From contig NW_006768777.1 in NCBI RefSeq assembly GCF_000204055.1, forward strand, positions 296,936 through 360,935: a DNA stretch of 64,000 bases, read 5' to 3'. Position 1 is the first letter of the stretch. Every line of letters begins with the position of its first letter. This DNA comes from Melampsora larici-populina 98AG31 (lineage: Eukaryota > Basidiomycota > Pucciniomycetes > Pucciniales > Melampsoraceae). Positions 23,401 through 31,740 of this stretch are shown here, one piece after another. The notes beneath the pieces are model-generated. The model saw only the letters and a program-made list of their open reading frames with translations, searched no databases and had not been told where the DNA came from. Both the position numbers and the translations under genes were made by a program.

Positions 23401-23974
23401 ACCCTTCTTCTCCGGGTTGTACTATCTCATCAGCACCTAATGCTTCAATCTCCTTGAGTTCACGATCAATCTCCTCAAATGCTGCTACCGTAGTCGCATC
23501 ATATTCGGGGAAATCAATTGCCGCTACGGAGTTTCTGACCGGGCGACCAGCTGGTGCATGTGTTGGTTTGCCTGCAGTAGATGGTGCTAGCTTCGCCCGA
23601 GGTGGTACGTAGTTGGTTGGTTTAGGTGGCGCTTTGAAACCGGTTGGGAAGATGATTCGTTCTTTCGACATCGTACCCGTGCATTGCTTGTGCTCGCTTC
23701 CACATTGCTTCTTGCAATAGTGGCACAATCCTGCTGAATCAAGATATGCTTTGATTTTCCAGATAAATGCTTGTTTTGCTGCATCGTCGTCGAGGTGCAC
23801 CGGGTCTGTTTGTTTGGTGAAATGAGGTGCGGTTGAGGGTGTGGATCTGTATGCCGAAGTGGTCGCAGTACGTTTGACCAAGACTCTCTTAATGATTAAA
23901 TCGTCGTATAGGATCTCACAATGTTCTTTGAACTTATTGTAGTCGAATCCTTCTTCAACTAACGTGTTGTGTAA
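20489..23974 (-). pseudogene. Gypsy pol region: protease, RT, RNase H, integrase
   Basis: Open from just after the gag TGA (23975-23977) to a TGA at 20489-20491, in one frame with gag. Domains in order: a CHYC-type zinc knuckle with later His and Cys, where the motif spacing is atypical; an aspartic protease with LADAGSETN; reverse transcriptase with VCDYRTLNSMT, SILDQTNAFFQT and YLDDIVVFS (about 22185-22206); RNase H with FTDASGTGLGAAL, HEQELLAVIHALQKW and SNHHSLTYL; and integrase with a VGHLG/CEVCQ zinc region and D, D, E in VIDFIGP, ISDRDKAW and DGRSERTNK. Two oddities are seen: the protease motif is DAG rather than D-S/T-G, and the last RNase H Asp (TDH in relatives) is Asn, codon 21536-21538. 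Confidence 0.93.
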
Positions 23975-25108
23975 TCAAATCGAGGATTTCAGTTCTGGTA
24001 GGATGCTGAGAACAAGGTGTGAGGCCAAGGTGTAGTCATCAATGATCAACTTGTCATGGTTCAGGAGGGATTGTGTCGATCTTGCTCTAGTGCTATAGGA
24101 TTTGAAATCCTCCCCATAGGACATTCGTAAGGAGAGAATCTTTTCGCGGAGCTTATCGTTCCAGTCGGACGGTAAGGCAGCTCTGAATAGTCGGTCTTTA
24201 AATTCATCCCAGGTCAGGTCTTTGAAGTTGTCGATGTTGTGTGCCCAGGAAGATTGGAGATTTGTTTCCATCAGATATGAACCTGTGAGGATGATACGGT
24301 CCGTGTCTTTATTGATGTTCTTGACCAGGAAGAATATTTTTAGGGCCGTGAACCACTTAAGGAAGGTCTCCGTATCTCTATATGGGCCTTTGAACAACGG
24401 GCCATCTGACGACTTAAACTTTGTCAGGTCAATACCCCGTTTTGTTTCGACTTCGCTTTCTGATGGTTGGCGGGGTGAAGGTTCAGTGAACTTGAGTTGG
24501 AGCAACTTCTCCTCTAGCGCTGCGATCTTCTCAGCAGACTCCTTAGCTGCAATGATTCTATCTTCTTCAAGCTTAGCAATGCGGACGGCCGATTCGTTAG
24601 CAGCCTGAATGCCCGCTTGTTGGGTCTGTAATATAGCTCGTAGTAGGTCATTCGTCGAAGGAGCCGACGTCAATTCTTCACCTGAGGTATGAGCCATCTC
24701 AGTGTTCGTTCTTAGCGAAGAGGGTAAGTTCGGTCGACAGGACAGTTGGTCTAAAATGAGACGTTTCTCTTCCAGGACTATTTGTGGAACTCTAGCTCGG
24801 AGTGGGGATGATGGGAAACTTCCCGGTAAGGTTTGTACCGGGGTAGATGGAACACTACCTGATACTGTTGGTATCGGTGTAGCCGGGATTGGATTGTATG
24901 CTTTGGAGGTTGCGGATAAAGGTCTAGGAGGAATCGATGCGAAGATGATCTTGTCTTCTGTATAACAATCTTTTTCTTCAATTGAACGTCGGTGATAAGT
25001 CGGCGCTGAGTTCGCTCTTCGAAGTATGCCCTCCGGATTATCTGTTAATCCTAAAAGAGGCTGATTCAAGCTACGGCGGGTTGTACGGGGATCGGGATGT
25101 GGATTCAT
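23975..25108 (-). CDS. Gypsy gag protein
   Basis: 377 residues, from an ATG 96 bp inside the 5' LTR edge to a TGA at 23975-23977. The N-terminal third is Pro/Ser/Thr-rich, followed by a coiled stretch (AVRIAKLEEDRIIAAKESAEKI). After that comes a capsid-like fold with ETFLKWFTALKIFF, SWAHNIDNFKDLTWDEF and LRMSYGEDFKSYS, typical of the Ty3 gag 'retrotrans_gag' core. The reading frame continues unchanged past the TGA into pol, so the ancestral element probably made one gag-pol polyprotein. Confidence 0.92.
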   Translation of the reverse strand: MNPHPDPRTTRRSLNQPLLGLTDNPEGILRRANSAPTYHRRSIEEKDCYTEDKIIFASIPPRPLSATSKAYNPIPATPIPTVSGSVPSTPVQTLPGSFPSSPLRARVPQIVLEEKRLILDQLSCRPNLPSSLRTNTEMAHTSGEELTSAPSTNDLLRAILQTQQAGIQAANESAVRIAKLEEDRIIAAKESAEKIAALEEKLLQLKFTEPSPRQPSESEVETKRGIDLTKFKSSDGPLFKGPYRDTETFLKWFTALKIFFLVKNINKDTDRIILTGSYLMETNLQSSWAHNIDNFKDLTWDEFKDRLFRAALPSDWNDKLREKILSLRMSYGEDFKSYSTRARSTQSLLNHDKLIIDDYTLASHLVLSILPELKSSI

Positions 25109-25203
25109 GAATTGTAGATAAGGTTTGTTTTATGAAGATCTGGGGTTGAATGGTAATCGTTTTCTTTTACAGGATATTCGGGAAAGGTTCGAGAAAAAAA
25201 AAG

Positions 25204-25589
25204 TGTAAAGGACCTATTTAGTCCTCACTGCTTTCTAACTTTATCTATTGAACGGAGCGGGCTGAGGGAACTGAGAATCACTATTTGTGATCTCGACTGA
25301 TTTTTCTAGAACCAATGTATGAATTTAATTATAGGTCTAACTCCAAAAGGATGTAATCTTAGATCAGTCTAGATTCCCTGAGAACGGGTACAATTATTAG
25401 ATTGAAAGAAGGAAATATAATAAGTGAAATGTATGTTTGCTCACCTAACTCCAAAAGGATGTAATCTTAGATCTGTCTAGATTCCCTGAGGAGTTAGTAT
25501 CTACGAGAAGAGTTGAGATGAAAAAGGTCGAGTGATTACGTATAAGGCTAAGGTAATGATATGCTTGTAATGGAGTCTACGACATTACA
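25204..25589 (-). repeat. 5' LTR of the Gypsy element
   Basis: 386-bp LTR, TG...CA, upstream in the element's direction. It has no MITE and so preserves the empty target site of the MITE in the partner LTR. In the element's direction it opens with a small inverted repeat, TGTAATG...CATTACA. Confidence 0.95.
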
Positions 25590-25594
25590 TATGT

Positions 25595-25869
25595 GTGGGG
25601 AGAGGATCATTATCTCTCTTAAAATTCTGGCTTAAGAACACTTAAGAATTGCCTAGGAGATAACCAGAGGGGCTGGTACCTACACAAGAGGACTGAAGCC
25701 CTAAACAGAAACCGGAGGGGTTAGCATAAACCCCACTGCTCAGATTTTATTCAGAAGCCTGAGCCCTGTGCAAAACCTGTACTGTGAATAAAAGCTTACA
25801 TTATGGCCATGTTTGTCCCCAGTGTATGGTCTCCCTAATTGTTGAGATAAGATAATGAAGATATTGTCT
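25595..25869. other. flank of the retrotransposon, no gene
   Basis: Non-coding sequence between the Gypsy element and the readable part of the tyrosine-recombinase element. It may be the latter's 3' end. The inverted block 'cttaagaacacttaag' occurs at about 25632. Confidence 0.35.
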
Positions 25870-25889
25870 TGGTCATTTCCTCCAAGGAG

Positions 25890-26845
25890 TGTTACCTGAG
25901 GTAAAGTCAGGAAGAGTCTGAAGTCTAGCAACCAAGGTGCTTGATGTTTTCATGTGGGACTCCTAGAGCAGCGCTGAAGGAGGCACTGCCAATGCGGAAC
26001 AAGTGTGAGGAGAGCCCTAGCCAGCCATGTGCCACCCATACACAAGTGCATTTGTTGACCAAGTATGACCTCATCAACTTCACTTGCCAGCAGTCATGGA
26101 GTAAACCATGACACACAGCTAATACCAGGCAAATGACATTCGGTGGGCATTCAGTAGAACCATCTGGGCCACACCTGCTTTTGCTGTCTTCACCCCTTGT
26201 ACTGCTAGTGTTACACTACCTGAAGCCAGGGAATTTTGAATGGCATCACTACACAAAACTGAATTCAACCAGGGTGTTTGTTCAGTCAAATTATTGTAGG
26301 TGATCTCTGCTAGTTGCATGAAGGCTATCAAAACACATTCTAAGGAAGCTTGATCATCTGTGGGCCCATGAACACATGTATGATACATCCAGTATTAAGA
26401 GGTGTTCTAGAGTTACTGTGAGCTTTGGGGGCCTTGCTGGTGCCAATACATCCTCTCTACCACACACTCTCAATAAGACTGTAACTCTAGCACCCCAGAC
26501 GTGAGAGTATGGTTCATTGTGATAGTTGTGCCAAGTTTGCACCTCAACCAAATATTTCTTCAAGGTCTTTGCAAAGACACCTTGATCTTTTGGACCGTTC
26601 TCAGGTCTTCTGGTCCAAAAGCAGAACTCATAAATATCCAGAGGACTAGCAGGTAGTTTTAACCAATGTTCATTTTCCATAACAGTCAGAAAGGCTTTGA
26701 ATTTCCCAATGGTGCCATTGCATCTGAGTACAGTGATTTTTATCCACCTTTGTAACAAATGCAATTGTAGTAGTAGTGGTATGACAGCTTCTAATCCAAT
26801 CAACAGGTAGGACATCAAACAATCAAGTGGAAGTGCTTCAGTCAT
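25890..26845 (-). pseudogene. tyrosine recombinase, degenerate
   Basis: The N-terminal core-binding part reads GPKDQGVFAKTLKKYLVEV then TWHNYHNEPYSH. It is followed by the catalytic part across several frames: QLAEITYNNLTEQTPW, VQGVKTAKAGVAQMVLLN, LSSHLFRIGSASFSAALG and VPHENIKHLGC. The His-x-x-Arg box (HLFR) is kept. After HLGC the frame runs stop (TAG, 25925-25927), TSDSS, stop (TGA), LYLR, so the expected catalytic Tyr (codon 25901-25903) is still legible between stop codons. The first catalytic Arg, expected just before LAE, is Gln or absent. It is clearly a dead copy. Confidence 0.7.
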
Positions 26846-27434
26846 TCTACCCCATATATTCTGAGTTAGTCTGGAGAACCAAGATTGACAATTTCACAGC
26901 TTACTTACCTTAGTTTGAAGGGTGTTGTTTGTGTTTCTTCTGAGCTACAGAGTCAGGAGATCAAGACTTGGTTGAATGAAGAATGATTTAACTAGCTCTG
27001 AGTTTGGATCAGACAAACTACAATTAATCATCTGGTACCTGAAGCATAAGCCTCTTGCCATGTCCATTCTCATTCAACACCAAAGGAACAGTGTTTTCCA
27101 TCAAAATTTCAATTCATTAAAAAACAGCCAATGTTGTCATTGGGTAATTTTGTCTTCAACCAAATGTAATTCACCTTTTCATTTGAAAATACAAACATAT
27201 GACAGAGATACAGATACAACAAAAATCAAAGTATCATTCTTCACTACATTTATTGAAGGTCACATCTGACTGAAAAAAATTCTTCCGCAAAGCATGAGGC
27301 AGGTTCAATGTAAAGCAATCTTTTTCCAAACAGTGCTGTTTGATGCCTCTTGACAATCATCCAAAGTCACTCTTTTAGCAGGTGTTTCAAGTGGGTGATA
27401 GATCATGAGTCCTTGGATGATCTTCCATTCTTTG

Positions 27435-27720
27435 TTAATCACTTTCTTTTTTCAATTGCCTATTGGTCAGAGCCGCTTGTACTGTAGTATTGTCTGTCCA
27501 ATTCCAACCAGGTCTGTTGTTCAGGCCAACTACCATCAAGAATCCAATTCTGATTGGGAATGTCAGACTCAGTAGGTAATTGATGTGTTTGTGATCATCG
27601 TCATCATCTTTCCATTCATTGGTCATTTTGAATGGAGTCCACATTGTACCAACCAAAACACCTATCCCATATGAGGTAGAAGCATCACCCACCCACAAAA
27701 TTCCAAATGGGTCCATACCA
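27435..27720 (-). pseudogene. RNase H-like fragment of the same element
   Basis: Readable as MDPFGILWVGDASTSYGIGV, then HINYLLSLTFPIRIG and NWTDNTTVQAALTNR. The first Asp (GDAST) and the Asp of TDNTT fit RNase H-type catalytic positions. The central Glu is not apparent. It lies just upstream, in element orientation, of the tyrosine recombinase. Confidence 0.5.
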
Positions 27721-27788
27721 GCTGCACCGCCTCCACCTAGTTCAAAGTACATATAACATAGTTGATTAAGGGAAAAAACCAATATACA

Positions 27789-28437
27789 TGTACAAGTAGA
27801 CATAGAAAAGATATGTCACCCTTGGGGCCAGACTGGCTTCACTTGGGTGTAGTACATATGCTATATCATGTTGTGGGCGCGTCCTTTTTGAAACGGGCGC
27901 GCCCAGGCGCAAAAAAACTCAATTGGAGTGGCGCGGGCGCCAGCGGGGCGTGTCAGGTGCGCCCTTTGCCCCCAAAAAGTGGAAAAAAAGTAAAAATCTT
28001 CTACATCAGTACATAGTTTCCAATAAAAGAATTCTAGTCATTGATTGCAAGGTAGATTGCAAGAGATATCACAGTAAATGGAAATCAACTGCGACTCTAT
28101 ATGCATGAAACTCTTACAGCGAGTGCTTACATCTTTTGGACAAGACTCTGTCTGTCAAGTGACAACAGCTCAGAGTGAGGTAGACTGTTGGACCAATATC
28201 TCAATACCAAGATGAAGGACACTCCTCAGAGTCCTTGACTCCTCCTCAGGGATTTCTGATGGAGATGGTGACAAATACCCGCAGATTAACTATGGGGCGC
28301 GCCCCTACACATCTTGAAGATTAGGGGCGCTACCAGGTGCGACTTTTTCGCGCTTTTTGCGCCACACCCACAACATGAATGCTGTAGCAATGTTTTGGCC
28401 CCAAGGGTGACATATCTTTCTTGTGTCTGCTTGTACA
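27789..28437. mobile_element. 649-bp foldback element with GC-rich arms
   Basis: The ends read TGTACAAG.AGACA...GAAAGATATGTCACCCTTGGGG and its reverse complement, a terminal repeat of about 45 bp. Inside lie arms rich in GGGCGCG/CGCGCCC and GGCGC blocks with short A- or T-runs (27873-27975 and 28290-28375). I could not identify a convincing target-site duplication, so the exact borders and superfamily are open. No ORF is meaningful; those crossing it are palindrome shadows. Confidence 0.7.
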
Positions 28438-29118
28438 ATTTCAAGAGACCAGAGAAGAGGATATACATGACAAATACATGTTGGATAAACTCACTCACAC
28501 ACCCAATCATACATACATATCAAGTGTCAGATCAGCTGGTTCCTACATAAACCTGGAAGTACAGTCAACCCCCTCTATATCATAACTGCTTGGAGGAAAG
28601 GAATTTCCATGGGTGTAGACAGGTTATATCTTTACAGGGGAGCTTGTTGCAGGCAAAGGCCACTTTGGGAGATCCAAAAACCTATGTTTATAGGCGGGTT
28701 ATGCCTGTATACAAGTATGGCTTTAGATGGGGTTGTTTATGTTTGATTCTGACATACAATCATTCTGATAACTTCCCTCAGGCTTTGTTGTGATTTTTGG
28801 ATCTGACTAAAGTACCATGATCTCAAATCAATCAAGTGTGACTTGCAGTAACTGTACCAGTCCACTCCAGTACAAGTTTGATGTATGATTTCTTTACCCA
28901 TTTCAGAGCTTCATTTACACGCGTACTACAACACCAACAAAAAATGAAATTATTGAAGGGGATTTATTTCTTGCTACCTACTCAACATCACGTTGGGCTA
29001 TTTAAAACTCTTTTGCCAATTTTTATTTTGACATCACAGCATAGAGAAATAGTTTTGTGAACAGACATCTTCTGCTCGACAGATGAAAGACTCCCGAATC
29101 CAGAGAGATGCGCCAAAA
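28438..29118. other. gene-free, one possible pogo/Tc1 end
   Basis: No gene. TACAGTCAACCCCCTCTATA at 28560-28579 resembles the terminal repeat of pogo/Tc1-like elements, but I did not find a matching inverted end. Confidence 0.35.
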
Positions 29119-29279
29119 GGGGTTCTCAAAGTTGGCCCGGTTTCAAGAAAACCCCAGTTGACCCGGTTGCTTTTTGGCAGTAACCTTGTGTATCGAGTTG
29201 ACATTTTTTGACAGATCACAGCCAAAAAGTCAACTGGGTCAACCGGGTTTTTACAAACCGGGCCTACTTTGAGAACCCC
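29119..29279. mobile_element. 161-bp palindromic MITE
   Basis: The left arm GGGGTTCTCAAAGTTGGCCC and the right arm (reverse complement GGGGTTCTCAAAGTAGGCCC) pair. Pairing continues through CCCGGTT, AGTTGACCC and CTTTTTGGC, leaving a small loop. No clean target-site duplication was identified. Non-coding. Confidence 0.75.
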
Positions 29280-29429
29280 TAAAGAAATCCTTCTACCTAT
29301 TGGGTTCTGTTTTTTTGGTGAATACTTTGGTCATGAAGAAACCAGAGTTTCATACCCTTGTATCATGGTTGTTTTGATTTGAATCTTTGGTGGTGGTGGT
29401 TATTCTGATGTTATGAATCAAATATCTGC

Positions 29430-30105
29430 TATATCATAATATCACAATTTCTCTAGTTACTGATAATGATCATTTTGAGTCTTAATGAAGTGGATACTAC
29501 CATAAGTAGCTTGGAAAGAAACAATTTTAATCAGTATGAAGATTATTGTGATATTAAGATAATAATTGAAAATTGACTTGCCGTTCAAATCAACTAATTT
29601 CCAGGTCGGATTGATTTCCAGCTCGAGATTCCACAAAAAACATTGATTTGAATAAACTCAAGAATAAAAAAGTCAAGGCTTAGGTTATACTAAAAGAATG
29701 AATTTAATTGACTCACCATCACGCTCAAAGCTCAGTTTTACTTTGAATGGTTTTGTTTGTAAAATATCATAATATCCCAATATCGTAATATCACAACTTC
29801 TCTAGTCATTCCTAATGGTCAATTCGAGTCTTACCATAATGAGGTGAATACTACAAGAAACAGCTTGGAAGGAAACGATTCTAATCAGTATGAAAATTAT
29901 TGTGAAGTTACAATAATGATTGGAATTTGACTCGCCGTTCAAATCAACTAATTTTCAGGTCGGGTTGATGTCCAGCTCGAGATTCCACAAAAAAAGATTC
30001 AAAATTCAAGACCAAAAAAGTCAAGGCTTAGGCAATACCAAAAGAATTGATTTAATTCACTCACGATCGATCTCAAAGCTCATCTTTGAATGTTTTTTTT
30101 TGGTT
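29430..30105. repeat. two-copy tandem duplication, about 354-bp period
   Basis: The copies run about 29430-29750 and 29765-30105. Shared blocks include 'tatcataatat', 'aatatcacaa.ttctctagt', 'gccgttcaaatcaactaatt' (29580 and 29934) and 'ccagctcgagattccacaaa'. They differ by many substitutions and a few indels, so the duplication is old. It lies just 3' of the zinc-finger gene. Confidence 0.85.
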
Positions 30106-30261
30106 CAAGTTCTTGTCTTGTCTTCTCATAGCGCAAAATCCAAAAAAAGAAAAGAAAAACAATTAGAAACCTGATAAGATAAATATTTACAAATCATCAA
30201 GATGTTCACAAGAAATTCAACTTTCATAACTAATATCAAAAAGAAACACTTATCGATTTTT

Positions 30262-31740
30262 TTACAATGCAGCAATCCCGCTCGCCCCCGGTGGTGGTGG
30301 TGGTGGTGGTGGACCTCGAGGAGCAGGTGGGCCATCTAGATGAGGTGTGCCTTCAGGGGAAGGTGATTTGTCAGGCGGTGGGGGTTGGCCGCGATGCACA
30401 GTTCTGTAATGTCTAGCACAATCACCTTCCCATGCTAGAATTTTCCTACAATCTGGGTACCGACATTGGACTTTCTTTTTACCTAAATGCATACCGTCGA
30501 TGTGTCTCTGCATATTTTTGATCACGATCATCTTCCCACAACCGGGCCAAGGACAAGGCGCTTTTTGCATTTTTGGTTTCTCAGGATCTCTTTGTCGAAC
30601 TTTCTTGGTTTGAGGTTGAAGTTCGGTTTCAGAGGCCTTTCGACCACGCTTGCGGGAGGAAGATGTAGATGGTAGTTGGGAGGTAGAGGCGACAGGAGGA
30701 GGTCCGGCTCCTGGAGCGGGGTTGGCGTAGCTGTGATGTTGTGGGTTGGCAGAAGGATTGACAGGCCAGTTTGGGGAACCAGCCCCATTTGGATTCAAAA
30801 GTAGATGGGCGGGGTTGATGAATTGTGGAGGTTGTTGGTGGAGGGTTAGGGGGGGTACAGGGATATCGGCGCTGGGTGCTTCGGTAGGGTTGGTGTAATG
30901 GGGAATGGCAAATTCGTAAATCCAATCCAGGGAATCAGCCCCAGTAAAATCTGTAGAGAGAAGAGCGGGGTCTACGAAGTCTTCCTGCTGTTGCTGTTGC
31001 GGAACGGGAATGTCATCGGGTGCGTTGTACAAGAGAGCACTGTAGTCAAGGAATGTTGGGTCTGGATGAGTTGGATATTGGCTGGAGGATGGCACTGGGA
31101 TGTCAGGTAAGATTAAGTCGGTATTTTCTGCGGGCGGGACAAAGTCAGATTGTAGATGAGAAGTAAAGTGTGATTGTGAGGGATTGTGAGTGGGATGAAC
31201 TGGTATATCTGTTGTTGGCGTGGCTCTTTCCGGTAGTGGAATAACGTTGCGACTTGGTAGAGCAAGTGGAGGGGCGGAGCGGGTGGGCAACGCCAAAGGT
31301 ACTGGCTGACACTGTGCAGATGTAGTATTTTTCCACCATGCAAAATGATTAAAATTAATGTCAAAATGATTAAAAATGCTGTGTTAATGCATAAAAATGC
31401 ACTATTAATGCACCATTCATGTGGAAAAATGCAGCATCAATGCAGTAAAATGCAGTGTTAATGCACACACAAAATGAATTCAGAATTCTACCTTTTTCAA
31501 TTTTGTTTGTCCTTCAGGTCAATCATTTTTCACTTGGGAAAAATACTACATCTGCCCAGTGTGAAAGGATCCACTAGCATCTTGATCTCTCTTCTCAGCG
31601 TTGTCTCCATCTTCAGACCCCCACAATCCATCCTCACCAGTAGCATCGGACGAATCAGAAAACTTGTCAGCCTGGACAGTTGCTAATGTCTCTTGCGTAC
31701 CTGAAGCGGAACCTGCCGCGTTGAAAGTCGTATTGTGCAT
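30262..31740 (-). pseudogene. C2H2 zinc-finger protein gene split by a MITE
   Basis: Coding halves 31740-31562 and 31306-30262 are in one frame. Removing the 252-bp MITE and one TGA target copy leaves 1224 bp, exactly 408 codons. As it stands, translation hits TAG seven codons past the junction. The N-terminal half is acidic (DSSDATGEDGLWGSEDGD). The middle is Pro-rich with four DIPV motifs (three DIPVP, one DIPVH) spaced 30-50 residues. A basic stretch (SSRKRGRKASE) looks like a nuclear signal. Two C2H2-type fingers follow: CPWPGCGKM...HIDGMH and CRYPDC...HYRTVH. The tail is polyproline. Probable DNA-binding transcription factor; the targets are unknown. An unlisted splice route could still rescue it. 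Confidence 0.75.
31310..31561. mobile_element. 252-bp CACTG-ended MITE inserted in a coding exon
   Basis: The ends are CACTG...CAGTG with terminal repeats of about 27 bp (GCAGATGTAGTATTTTTCC in both arms). It is flanked by TGA on each side (31307-31309 and 31562-31564), a 3-bp target duplication. CACTG ends with 3-bp targets fit the CACTA/EnSpm group best. The interior is AT-rich with repeated 'aatgca' words ('ttaatgca' several times). No ORF. Confidence 0.88.

Larger units (their letters stand above)
19080..25589 (-). mobile_element. full-length Ty3/Gypsy LTR retrotransposon
   Basis: A 6510-bp element coding on the minus strand, flanked by a perfect 5-bp duplication TATGT (19075-19079 and 25590-25594). 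LTRs begin TG and end CA: 19080-19712 and 25204-25589. Without a nested MITE the left LTR is 386 bp, equal to the right one, and I noticed only a handful of substitutions between them, so insertion is recent. Coding order in the element's direction is gag, protease, reverse transcriptase, RNase H, integrase, which defines Ty3/Gypsy. Two in-frame TGA codons and some changed catalytic residues suggest the copy no longer works alone. Confidence 0.96.
25870..27803 (-). mobile_element. eroded DIRS/Ngaro-like retroelement (RNase H + tyrosine recombinase)
   Basis: Two decayed coding blocks occur in the order expected for a tyrosine-recombinase retrotransposon read on the minus strand: an RNase H-like block (about 27720-27450), then a tyrosine recombinase (about 26845-25890). 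The reverse transcriptase that should precede them, to the right, is not readable; foldback element 27789-28437 occupies that side. Element ends were not found. The family call rests on domain order and on remembered similarity to fungal elements. A Crypton beside an unrelated RNase H fragment is the alternative. Confidence 0.6.

Noticed and set aside
20566..24981. Secondary ORFs over the Gypsy element in other frames
   Set aside because: All are shadows of the gag-pol frame; none shows independent domains.
30487..31110. Plus-strand ORFs over the zinc-finger gene
   Set aside because: Antisense shadows of the proline-rich coding region.
31310..31561. MITE acting as a clean intron
   Set aside because: The best GT..AG pair inside the element leaves 17 extra bases and the wrong frame, so splicing is not shown; RNA data would be needed to reopen it.
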